The notes below the pieces were generated by a model that was given only the letters and a program-made list of their open reading frames with translations, was not told the origin of the DNA and ran no database searches. Shown here one piece after another: positions 7,455 to 14,039 of a DNA stretch of 32,248 bases (position 1 is its first letter; every line of letters starts with the position of its first letter). The translations under genes and the position numbers were made by a program. This stretch comes from Desulforadius tongensis (GTDB taxonomy: Bacteria > Bacillota > Desulfotomaculia > Desulfotomaculales > Desulfohalotomaculaceae), in NCBI RefSeq assembly GCF_016907915.1, contig NZ_JAFBCW010000030.1:1-32248 (forward strand), given 5' to 3'.

Positions 7455-8309
7455 TTAATCAGTATTTAAAAGGATATCCATTATCCTGGCCAGGTCATCT
7501 TCGCTGTAAAATTCAATTTCCAATTTTCCCTTACCCTTTTTATTGGTTTTTATCTGCACTTTGGTGCCAAATACGCTTTGTAATTGATCTTTTAAATCTT
7601 CCAGTTCCGGTGAGCAGCTTTGAAACCGCCTTGATTTCTCTTTTTTATTCTCCAGATTTTTAACCAATTTTTCAGTCTGCCGCACCGACAGCTGTTTTTT
7701 TACAATTTCTCTGGCCGCCGTTATTTTTTTTCTGTCATCTTTAATTGCTAACAGCGCCCTGGCGTGTCCCACCGACAGCCGGCCGCCGCTTAACATGGCC
7801 AGCACTTCATCCGGCAGGGAAAGCAATCGCAGCATGTTAGTTATGTAAGACCTACTTTTACCCACCCGCTTGGCCAGTTCTTCCTGGGTTAAACCAAACT
7901 CATTAATCAAACTTTGATAAGCAACGGATTCCTCCAGTGGATTTAAATCTTCCCTCTGTAAATTTTCAATTAAAGCCACCTCTGCGGCCTCAACATCTGT
8001 ATATTCCGTTACCACGGCAGGAATTGTATCTATATTGGCCAGCTGGCAGGCCCTCCACCGGCGTTCGCCGGCAATTAACTGGTATCCACCCTCAGGAAGT
8101 TCACGCACAACCACCGGTTGAACAACACCGTGTTCTTGAATAGAATCTGCCAATTCCTGAAGTTTTTCTTTGTTCATATCCTGGCGAGGTTGTTTCGGAT
8201 TGGGTTTTATGTCAGCAACCAAAATATTGCGCAGTGTTTTTTTATTCTCCTTATTATAAGAAGGTATCAACGCCTGTAAACCTTTGCCTAAACCCATTTT
8301 TTTACTCAA
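7455..8309 (-). CDS. parB: Chromosome partitioning protein ParB (Spo0J)
   Basis: A 284-aa ParB/Spo0J. The N-terminal CTP-binding domain carries GERRWRA (about residues 81-87) and ENLQRE (115-120), followed by a helix-turn-helix (LTQEELAKRVGKSRSYITNM, about 140-159) that reads parS. A C-terminal dimerisation domain follows a Lys-rich linker. The start is TTG at 8309 (MSKKMGLGKGLQAL), downstream of a GGAGGAAGTGA ribosome-binding site. It follows parA by 6 bp, and three parS sites lie immediately after it. It loads on parS and forms a clamp that recruits SMC and drives origin segregation with ParA. Confidence 0.97.
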   Translation of the reverse strand: MSKKMGLGKGLQALIPSYNKENKKTLRNILVADIKPNPKQPRQDMNKEKLQELADSIQEHGVVQPVVVRELPEGGYQLIAGERRWRACQLANIDTIPAVVTEYTDVEAAEVALIENLQREDLNPLEESVAYQSLINEFGLTQEELAKRVGKSRSYITNMLRLLSLPDEVLAMLSGGRLSVGHARALLAIKDDRKKITAAREIVKKQLSVRQTEKLVKNLENKKEKSRRFQSCSPELEDLKDQLQSVFGTKVQIKTNKKGKGKLEIEFYSEDDLARIMDILLNTD

Positions 8310-8315
8310 TGAACA

Positions 8316-9131
8316 TCACTTCCTCCGCCTGCCGGCAACAAACTTTATTTTTGGGGGTTTTTGCTTGTTTTGATGTTTTCCCATTACTTCCCTGGCCAGT
8401 TCCCGGTATACTTCGGCCCCTCTGGATCTGGCAGCATATAAAATTACCGGTTTCCCATGGCTCGGTGCCTCACTCAACCGCACATTGCGGGGTATTATTG
8501 TTTTGTACACTTTATTTTTAAAATAACTTTTAACCTCTTCAACCACCTGAATGGAAAGATTAGTTCGGGCATCAAACATAGTTAATAAAACACCTTCTAT
8601 ATCAATCCTGGGGTTGATATGTTCTTTTACCAGGTTATACGTGTTCATTAACTGGCCTAATCCTTCCAAAGCATAATATTCACATTGAATTGGAATAAGC
8701 ATAGTGTGGGCAGCAGTTAAAGAATTTATTGTTAACAAACCAAGGGAGGGAGGACAATCTATTAAAATATAATCATATATTTCTTCGACAGGGGTAAGGG
8801 CTGTACGTAAAACATGCTCCCTTTTATTTTTAGAAACCAATTCAATTTCAGCACCGGCCAGCTGCATAGTGGCAGGTATATTATCTAAACCCTGTACCGG
8901 GGTTTTTTCTCTTACTTCCAGTAACGGTATTCCATCAATTAAAACATTATAAATACATTTTTGCAGTTTATCTTTATCAATTCCCAATCCGCTGGTGCTG
9001 TTACCCTGGGGATCCATATCCACCAGCAGTACCCTGCTGCCTTCCATGGCTAGGCACGATCCCAGGTTGACGGCGGTGGTAGTTTTTCCCACACCACCCT
9101 TTTGGTTAGTAATAGCAATAATTTTTCCCAA
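8316..9131 (-). CDS. parA: Chromosome partitioning ATPase ParA (Soj)
   Basis: A 271-aa deviant-Walker ATPase. [19 protein letters not shown] opens the protein, with the signature Lys at residue 11 and the P-loop Lys at 16. The DMDPQGN and DCPPSLG motifs follow. Start chosen as TTG at 9131, seven bases after AGGAGGG, because it gives the standard Soj N-terminus; an upstream in-frame extension of 14 residues overlaps that ribosome-binding site. ParA dimers bind DNA and are stimulated by ParB to move origins; Soj also regulates DnaA. Unlike the usual rsmG-parA-parB order, about 7.4 kb of accessory genes separate it from rsmG here. Confidence 0.96.
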   Translation of the reverse strand: MGKIIAITNQKGGVGKTTTAVNLGSCLAMEGSRVLLVDMDPQGNSTSGLGIDKDKLQKCIYNVLIDGIPLLEVREKTPVQGLDNIPATMQLAGAEIELVSKNKREHVLRTALTPVEEIYDYILIDCPPSLGLLTINSLTAAHTMLIPIQCEYYALEGLGQLMNTYNLVKEHINPRIDIEGVLLTMFDARTNLSIQVVEEVKSYFKNKVYKTIIPRNVRLSEAPSHGKPVILYAARSRGAEVYRELAREVMGKHQNKQKPPKIKFVAGRRRK

Positions 9132-9282
9132 ACAATCAACCCTCCTAAAATTAAAATTACGGGTTTTTGTCAATTATCTATTTATTTTTTCCACATAAAA
9201 ATTGATAGTTCCTGCCAGCGGTAAAAATTAAAAGGATATCAAACCGGTTCACAGAATACTAAATACAAAACAGCGAAGGGAA

Positions 9283-10482
9283 ATGGTTTTTTTGAAAAAA
9301 ATTAAAGTTCTAACGGCAGTGTGCATTTTATTGTTAATAACTGTAATAGGTTGTACAAATCAACCTCCTCACATAGTAAAAAATTCCCCCTCACCCTCCC
9401 CGAAAAAACCGGAACCAGTAATAATTGAGGTGGCGGCGGTGGGAGACTTTTTAATGCACATGCCGGTTATATATGCTGCCTGGAACTCAAATACCGGTAA
9501 TTATGACTTTGCTTCTCAATTAACGGATGTCAAAGATTATTTAACCAGCCCGGATTTAACCATTGCCAATTTGGAAACACGGCTGGCAGGAAAAGAAAAC
9601 GGTGGTTTTACAGGCTATCCAAAATTCAACTGTCCCGAACAGCTGGCCTTTGACCTTAAAAAAGTTGGTGTTGACGTGGTAACCACAGCTAACAATCACA
9701 GCTTAGACCGGGGATTTAAAGGGCTGGTAAAAACACTGGAGCACTTGGAAAGGGCAGGTTTAAAACCGGTGGGAAATTATAAAACAGCGGAGGCCAGAAA
9801 ACCGCTAATGGTAGATGTAAGGGGAATCAAAATTGGAATATTAAACTACACTGAAACCACCAACGGAATACCGATACCCAAAGGCAAAGAATTTGCTGTG
9901 AACATGATAAACATAGATAACATCGCCGCAGACATAGAACAACTGCAAAAGCAGAATGCCGATATAATAATCGCTTACCTGCATTTTGGCATGGAATACC
10001 AGCGATATCCCAGCAAACAGCAGAAGGAATTGGTAAACCAGCTCTTTAACCTCGGCGTGGATATTATATTTGGTGACCACGCCCATGTTATTCAACCAAT
10101 GGAAAAACAACGGGTGATGTATAACGGAAAAGAAAAGGAAACCTTTGTTATTTATTCTTTAGGCAACTTTATTTCTAACCAACGCTGGCGTTACTCTGAC
10201 AGCGGTGTAATTGTTAACGTACAGCTGGAAAAAGACTGGGAGAAAAACATCACCAGAATTAAAAAGATAGACTACATTCCCACCTGGGTGCATGTCTATT
10301 GGGCTGAGGGAAGGAAAAAATACCGAGTTGTTCCGGTGGAAAAAGCAATAAGTGATTATGAACAGCAGCTGGACAGCACCATCTCCGCCGGAGATTACAG
10401 CAGACTCAAGCAGGTTTGGCAGGAAACTACGCTGCACCTCACCAAAGAAGAACAAAACATTTACCCGCGGGCGGTTCAATGA
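9283..10482 (+). CDS. CapA-family lipoprotein (PgsA-like)
   Basis: A roughly 400-aa protein with a lipoprotein signal (hydrophobic segment ending VIGC, Cys near residue 24) and a Pro/Ser-rich linker. A CapA/PGA_cap metallophosphatase-like domain follows: VGDFLMH, NLETRL, TTANNHSLDRG, AYLHFGMEY, GDHAHVIQP and YSLGNFIS, in the usual order. CapA/PgsA proteins take part in poly-gamma-glutamate or capsule synthesis, but many stand-alone homologues have no known role, and no pgsB/pgsC partner is visible here. The ATG at 9283 is very close to the GAAGGGA ribosome-binding site. A TTG at 9292 has better spacing and would remove three residues. A hairpin terminator overlaps the stop. Confidence 0.9.
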   Translation: MVFLKKIKVLTAVCILLLITVIGCTNQPPHIVKNSPSPSPKKPEPVIIEVAAVGDFLMHMPVIYAAWNSNTGNYDFASQLTDVKDYLTSPDLTIANLETRLAGKENGGFTGYPKFNCPEQLAFDLKKVGVDVVTTANNHSLDRGFKGLVKTLEHLERAGLKPVGNYKTAEARKPLMVDVRGIKIGILNYTETTNGIPIPKGKEFAVNMINIDNIAADIEQLQKQNADIIIAYLHFGMEYQRYPSKQQKELVNQLFNLGVDIIFGDHAHVIQPMEKQRVMYNGKEKETFVIYSLGNFISNQRWRYSDSGVIVNVQLEKDWEKNITRIKKIDYIPTWVHVYWAEGRKKYRVVPVEKAISDYEQQLDSTISAGDYSRLKQVWQETTLHLTKEEQNIYPRAVQ

Positions 10483-10488
10483 ACCGCC
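10470..10488 (+). terminator. Terminator of capA-like gene
   Basis: Stem GGCGGTTC / GAACCGCC with a 3-nt loop overlaps the stop codon and is followed by a TTAATTATTTT tract. Confidence 0.75.
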
Positions 10489-10567
10489 TTAATTATTTTA
10501 AAAAGTTTACATGCTCAACATCGAGCAGCGCCCGCACCATTGCGAAGCAATTAATTATTTAATTAAA

Positions 10568-10744
10568 TTAATTAATATCCACTGCCTTGGCCAATGCCTC
10601 GGCCAGCTGATCCAACTTCTTCTGCATTTCAGAAACTTGAATTTCCAATACTTCCAGCTTTTTAACCGCTTTACCCGGATAACAGTTACTGCTGTAAATA
10701 CACTCCTGGCAGGTGCTGCTGTAAGCCAGCGGACAACTGTTCAC
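10568..10744 (-). CDS. Small Cys-rich protein (58 aa)
   Basis: A short gene. GTG at 10744 is preceded by AAGGAGGAAG at good spacing and opens a 58-aa frame ending at 10568. The N-terminal third has four Cys (residues 4, 12, 15 and 21: CPLAYSSTCQECIYSSNC), likely a zinc or Fe-S site. The rest is a predicted amphipathic helix or short coiled coil (about 26-55). I do not recognise a family. The strong ribosome-binding site and the Cys spacing argue that it is real. It stands alone between convergent capA and divergent yjbQ. Confidence 0.7.
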   Translation of the reverse strand: MNSCPLAYSSTCQECIYSSNCYPGKAVKKLEVLEIQVSEMQKKLDQLAEALAKAVDIN

Positions 10745-10843
10745 ATATACTTCCTCCTTTCAGATTTTTATTTTTATTATACTAAAATCAGCTTATAAAT
10801 TTAACCATTGTAAGAAAATTTAGATAACTATTTTCAATAAACT

Positions 10844-10871
10844 TTCGACAGCCGGCTTTTAGTTGTATAAT
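10844..10871 (+). promoter_or_regulatory. Probable yjbQ promoter
   Basis: TATAAT at 10866-10871 is preceded at 16 bp by TTCGAC (10844-10849). It lies 53 bp before the yjbQ start. Confidence 0.55.
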
Positions 10872-10924
10872 ATAGCCATAGGGTATACATTTTAAAAGCC
10901 CAAAAACACAAGGAGGTAAATTCG

Positions 10925-11326
10925 TTGACCAAAATAATAGAACTAACTGTTAAAACCGGTGAACGCACGCAAATGATCGACATAACGGGTGATATCCTAA
11001 AATTAGTACAAAACAGCGGAATATCCCACGGTCTCTGCCATGTTTACTGTCCTCACACCACGGCGGGAATTACTATAAACGAAAATGCCGACCCCACTGT
11101 AATAACAGATATGTTAAACACCCTGAACAAACTGATACCGGTTGATAAATCGTACCTGCACAGGGAAGGCAATTCCGACGCGCACATTAAAGCTGCTTTA
11201 ATAGGTGCATCGGAAACATTATTTATTCAAAACGGCACACTCAGGCTGGGAACCTGGCAGGGAATATACTTTTGTGAGTTTGACGGTCCCAGAAACCGCC
11301 GGGTATGGATCAAATTGAGTACGTAA
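10925..11326 (+). CDS. YjbQ family protein (secondary thiamine-phosphate synthase type)
   Basis: A 133-aa YjbQ/UPF0047 protein. It shows the YCPHTTAGITINENAD block with conserved His, the HREGNSDAHIKAAL block with further His residues, and a C-terminal GTWQGIYFCEFDGPR segment. The family forms small trimeric beta-barrel-like proteins, with weak thiamine-phosphate synthase activity shown for the E. coli member; the physiological role remains unclear. The TTG start at 10925 lies after AAGGAGGTAAATTCG, a strong ribosome-binding site. Length matches the family (about 130-140 aa). Confidence 0.93.
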   Translation: MTKIIELTVKTGERTQMIDITGDILKLVQNSGISHGLCHVYCPHTTAGITINENADPTVITDMLNTLNKLIPVDKSYLHREGNSDAHIKAALIGASETLFIQNGTLRLGTWQGIYFCEFDGPRNRRVWIKLST

Positions 11327-11430
11327 TCACTATAAAAAAATTTCTTCATAATATAACTTTATGAGGATGTTCGTGTCTATCGTGCTCCTTTTCGAACACT
11401 CACTTTATATGTTAAGGAGTGGTGGGTAAC

Positions 11431-12129
11431 ATGTCAAAAAAAACAATTGTCATTGACCCCGGGCATGGGGGCAGAGACCCGGGCGCTGTGGGTTACGGGC
11501 TTACAGAAAAAGAAATAAACCTGGACATAGCCAGGAAAGTAAGTAATTATCTAAAAAAATACACTGCAGAAATACATCTCACCCGCAACAACGATATATA
11601 CGTATCCTTGACTGAACGGGCAAATATTGCCAACAGGTTTAATGCAGACTATTTTATTTCTATCCACAGCAACGCCGGAAGAGGCAGCGGTTTTGAAAGT
11701 TATATTCACACCACGGAAAACCCCGTTACAGCCGAACTGCAGCGGGTAGTGCATAACAAAATTATGGATTACCTCAGCACAAAAGGAATTCGCAACCGGG
11801 GAACAAAATCTGCCAACTTTACTGTGCTGCGGGAAACAAATATGCCGGCACTTTTGGTAGAAAATTTATTCATCGACAATCCCAGCGAAGTAACTTTATT
11901 AAAAGATGAAAAGTTCCGTTCCGGCCTGGCTGAAGCCACTGCCAACGGCATCGCCAAAGCCCTTTCCTTAACTGTAAAAGAAACTGCAGATCCTCCTTAC
12001 GACTCCGCGGAAGAAATCAACAAACTTAAAGAAGCCGGTCTAATAAACAGCGACCACCCGCCGGAAAGCAACGTCAGCTGGGGAGAATTTGCCGCAGTGA
12101 TAAACCGGCTGCTGGAACAAATAAAATAA
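11431..12129 (+). CDS. N-acetylmuramoyl-L-alanine amidase (Amidase_3), no signal peptide
   Basis: An Amidase_3 zinc amidase that cleaves the lactyl-L-Ala bond of peptidoglycan. The catalytic domain starts at once: VIDPGHGGRDPGA (zinc His), EKEINLDIARKV (Glu), YFISIHSNAG (second His) and the LLVENLFIDNPSE block (catalytic Glu), within about residues 4-180. A short C-terminal tail with an EEINKLKEAGLI...WGEFAAVINRLL pattern resembles part of an SLH-type or cell-wall-associated helix pair. No signal peptide or membrane segment is seen, as in the mother-cell-lysis amidases of sporulation (CwlC type) and phage endolysins. Start chosen at the ATG after AAGGAG; an in-frame GTG 12 bp upstream overlaps it. 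Confidence 0.92.
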   Translation: MSKKTIVIDPGHGGRDPGAVGYGLTEKEINLDIARKVSNYLKKYTAEIHLTRNNDIYVSLTERANIANRFNADYFISIHSNAGRGSGFESYIHTTENPVTAELQRVVHNKIMDYLSTKGIRNRGTKSANFTVLRETNMPALLVENLFIDNPSEVTLLKDEKFRSGLAEATANGIAKALSLTVKETADPPYDSAEEINKLKEAGLINSDHPPESNVSWGEFAAVINRLLEQIK

Positions 12130-12168
12130 CATCACAAAATCTTTATAATATATTTTGAGGTGAAAGCA

Positions 12169-13086
12169 TTGAACACAACACTACTTAAAACCTTCGTCAC
12201 CGTAGTAAACAAAAAAAGCCTTTCCCTGGCAGCGCAGGAAATTCACATTACACAACCTGCAGTCAGCAAGCACATCAGCGCCCTGGAGGAATATTTTGGT
12301 GTCGGGTTAATTGAACGACGGGGACGCCGGGTTACCCTTACTCCTGCAGGTGAAGTGCTTTACCAGCATGCCAATGAAATACTAAATTTATTACATAAAA
12401 CAGAATGCGAAATAAAAGAGTTATGCGCCACCGTTAAAGGCAAACTGGTGATATCAGCCAGTTCAATTCCCGGCCACTTTATACTGCCTTACATTATAGG
12501 GGCATTCAAAAAACAATACCCGGATGTTCACATTTCCTTACAAATTTCAGATTCCAAAAATGTAATAAAACATCTCCTTGACGAAAGCGCCCACCTGGGA
12601 GCAGTGGGCAGAGAGCCGAATAATAAAAAACTTAACATCACTAAATTTTTAACCGATAAACTGGTTGTAATAACACCACCCTCTCATCCCCTGGCAGCCA
12701 ATAAAACCATCACCCTAGAACAGCTGGCTTCAGAGCGATTAATATGGCGCGAACTGGGTTCCGGTACCAGGTCAGTGCTGGAAACAAAACTCACCCAGAG
12801 AGGATTATCCTTTGACGAATTAAACATAACAATGGAACTGGGCAGTACCGGCGCGGTGGTCAATGCGGTAGAAGCAGGATTGGGTATTTCAATAGTATCC
12901 CAGTGGGCAATATATAAAGAAAAACAGTTGGGAAGAATTGCAGTACTGAACATCGAAGACTTTAACATGGAGCGGGATTTGTATTTAGTATATCCTAAAA
13001 AACGCTATCAAAATAGAACAGTACAGGCCTTTTTGGAATTTGTGCAAAACGGTAATTATACCTTACCGCAGTTTACAAATGATTAA
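12169..13086 (+). CDS. LysR-family transcriptional regulator (CysB/CysL-like)
   Basis: A 305-aa LysR-type regulator. The N-terminal winged helix-turn-helix (SLSLAAQEIHITQPAVSKHI, then LEEYFGVGLIERRGRRVTLTPAG) is followed by the effector-binding domain with KLVISASSIPGHFILPYIIG and a C-terminal SIVSQWAI/YPKKRY region. The SSIPGHFILP motif recalls CysB/CysL-type regulators and the LysR group found with selenium-metabolism genes in Clostridia, an association by resemblance only. Start chosen as TTG at 12169 after GAGGTGA; a GTG 9 bp upstream is part of that site. It is convergent with the UGA-containing NifU genes and 39 bp after the amidase gene, so cotranscription with the amidase is possible. 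Confidence 0.9.
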   Translation: MNTTLLKTFVTVVNKKSLSLAAQEIHITQPAVSKHISALEEYFGVGLIERRGRRVTLTPAGEVLYQHANEILNLLHKTECEIKELCATVKGKLVISASSIPGHFILPYIIGAFKKQYPDVHISLQISDSKNVIKHLLDESAHLGAVGREPNNKKLNITKFLTDKLVVITPPSHPLAANKTITLEQLASERLIWRELGSGTRSVLETKLTQRGLSFDELNITMELGSTGAVVNAVEAGLGISIVSQWAIYKEKQLGRIAVLNIEDFNMERDLYLVYPKKRYQNRTVQAFLEFVQNGNYTLPQFTND

Positions 13087-13110
13087 GCCCCCGGTGGGGG
13101 CCTATTTTTT
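13087..13110 (+). terminator. Terminator of lysR gene, touching the nifU-like stop
   Basis: GCCCCC / GGGGGC stem (13087-13092, 13096-13101) follows the LysR stop directly, then CTATTTTTT. Its T-run contains the stop codon of the convergent NifU-like gene. Confidence 0.88.
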
Positions 13111-13330
13111 AAACCTGCACAACTTCTTTTACTTCCGGTACCGCCTGCTTGAGCACCCGCTCAATCCCCAATTTCAGGGTCTGTGCAGCACCGGGTCAGC
13201 CATGACATGTTCCTTTCAGCTTTACTTTAACCACACCATCATCGGTAATATCCACAAGCTCAACATCCCCGCCGTCACGCTGCAAAAACGGGCGCACTTT
13301 TTCCAAAGCTTCTTTTACCTTTTCACGCAC
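13109..13330 (-). CDS. NifU C-terminal-domain protein with in-frame UGA (selenocysteine), copy 1
   Basis: Reading through one UGA gives an intact 73-aa NifU/Nfu-type Fe-S domain: [20 protein letters not shown] (start), [18 protein letters not shown], then [17 protein letters not shown] and a [10 protein letters not shown] end. The family binds and delivers Fe-S clusters through a CxxC motif. Here the motif is Cys42-His-Gly-UGA45, so the UGA (13196-13198) stands where the second Cys belongs. The full domain reads on without any other stop or frameshift, and the neighbouring paralogue has UGA at the identical codon. I read it as a CxxU selenoprotein. The start is GTG at 13330, five bases after a G-rich ribosome-binding site. 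The UGA makes it invisible to standard gene callers. Confidence 0.85.
13156..13195 (-). promoter_or_regulatory. Candidate bacterial SECIS element, copy 1
   Basis: Directly after the UGA the mRNA can form CAGACCCU-GAAAUU-GGGGAUUG (13183-13162), seven pairs including two G-U, with one A/A mismatch. The apical loop begins with G 20 nt past the UGA. An outer CCCG/CGGG stem can close it. A G at the start of the apical loop at this distance fits the loose bacterial SECIS rules. Paired by eye, no energy computed. Confidence 0.55.
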
Positions 13331-13395
13331 AAACACCCCCCCTTTCTCTTGAAATTAGGCTAACCAAAAAGGAAGGGTATCAGTCATTTTTTCTA

Positions 13396-13548
13396 TAAAA
13401 TTATCGGCTCAATTCCAAACGTTTTCGTATGAAAGATCTGTTAAAAGGCCTGTCAAAAAATACCGTTGACTGGGGTCTTCTTTGTGCTGCCCACAATTTG
13501 AAAAAATGGCAAAAACATCGTCAAGAAGAACAAAAAGTGAAGGGATAA
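13396..13548 (+). pseudogene. Transposase C-terminal remnant (IS1182/IS4-like)
   Basis: A short frame ends at 13548 and encodes KRFRMKDLLKGLSKNTVDWG followed by LLCAAHNLKKWQKH. This is the usual C-terminal pattern of IS1182/IS4-type DDE transposases (R-F-x-x-R-G-L-x-K-V-x-x-E-W-x-L-I-C-x-A-H-N-L-K). Everything N-terminal, including the DDE residues, is missing, so it is a degraded fragment. It separates the two NifU-like genes. The left limit is approximate because there is no clear junction. Confidence 0.75.
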
Positions 13549-13615
13549 AACAGAAGAATATACCCTATTCCGGGCTAAATTATCCGTTAAATGTAAATCA
13601 ACTGACAAAAAGAAA

Positions 13616-13666
13616 GAGCTGACTCAAAAAAGATCATTTTTACGAATGACCTTTTGAGTCAGCCTC
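13616..13666. repeat. IS right-end inverted repeat / long hairpin
   Basis: GAGCTGACTCAAAA (13616-13629) is mirrored by TTTTGAGTCAGCCTC (13652-13666), and the inside (GATCATT/AATGACC) also pairs, giving a nearly continuous hairpin. It lies about 70 bp after the transposase remnant stop, where IS ends of this type carry a GACTCAAAA-like terminal repeat. No intact left end is visible. The gap 13331-13676 otherwise holds only this and the remnant. Confidence 0.7.
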
Positions 13667-13676
13667 ATTTAAAAAA

Positions 13677-13901
13677 TTAGTTAACCTGCACAACCTCTTT
13701 TACTTCCGGCACCGCTTGCTTGAGCACCCGCTCAATCCCCAATTTCAGGGTCTGTACGGCACCGGGTCAACCATGGCATGCTCCTTTCAGCTTTACTTTA
13801 ACCACACCGTCATCGGTAATATCCACAAGCTCAACGTCCCCACCGTCACGCTGGAGAAAGGGACGAATTTTATCCAGAGCTTCTTTTACCTGTTCTCGCA
13901 T
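13677..13901 (-). CDS. NifU C-terminal-domain protein with in-frame UGA (selenocysteine), copy 2
   Basis: A paralogue of the gene at 13109-13330, identical at 68 of 73 positions (changes at residues 4, 10, 12, 41 and 49) with one extra C-terminal Asn. The NifU motif is [13 protein letters not shown] with UGA at codon 45 (13767-13769), and the rest of the frame is open. The clean start (ATG with GGAAGGAGGG nine bases upstream) and a promoter candidate upstream argue for expression. Role as copy 1: Fe-S cluster scaffold or carrier with Cys-x-x-Sec instead of Cys-x-x-Cys. Most of its nucleotide differences from copy 1 are silent third-position changes, which suggests both proteins have been under selection since duplication. 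Confidence 0.87.
13727..13766 (-). promoter_or_regulatory. Candidate bacterial SECIS element, copy 2
   Basis: Same hairpin as in copy 1 (stem 13733-13754, loop starting with G 20 nt after the UGA). All stem and loop bases are identical between copies. The two copies differ only in the unpaired spacer just after the UGA and outside the stem. Confidence 0.55.
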
Positions 13902-13947
13902 ACTGCACAACCCTCCTTCCAAAATTGTCTAATTCACATCTCCTGCT

Positions 13948-13976
13948 ATTTTACCTTTTTTTATACCGGTTAGCAA
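13948..13976 (-). promoter_or_regulatory. Probable promoter of nifU-like copy 2
   Basis: On the minus strand TTGCTA (13976-13971), 17-bp spacer, TAAAAT (13953-13948), 47 bp before the ATG. Confidence 0.5.
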
Positions 13977-13992
13977 TAATTTGGATGAAATT

Positions 13993-14025
13993 AAAGCCTG
14001 CCAAAACAACTAATTGGCAGGCTTT
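13993..14025 (-). terminator. Terminator of the ECF sigma/anti-sigma operon
   Basis: Stem AAAGCCTGCC / GGCAGGCTTT (13993-14002, 14016-14025) lies 15 bp after the anti-sigma stop, followed on the minus strand by AATTT. Confidence 0.75.
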
Positions 14026-14039
14026 ATTAAAATCTTAAT

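Noticed and set aside
11360-11400. TGTTCG/CGAACA pairing before the amidase gene
   Set aside because: Six to seven base pairs with a long loop and no T-tract; too weak to call.
13040-13363. Open plus-strand frame across the first nifU-like gene
   Set aside because: It is the antisense shadow of the UGA-containing NifU gene; the minus-strand product matches a known domain and has a ribosome-binding site.
13109-13901. Reading both nifU-like genes as pseudogenes broken by a stop
   Set aside because: The stop is at the identical CxxC position in both, is UGA in both, and the rest of each frame is intact and under apparent selection.
13716-13973. Open plus-strand frames across the second nifU-like gene
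   Set aside because: Same antisense shadow; similarity to the frame at 13040 only reflects the duplication.
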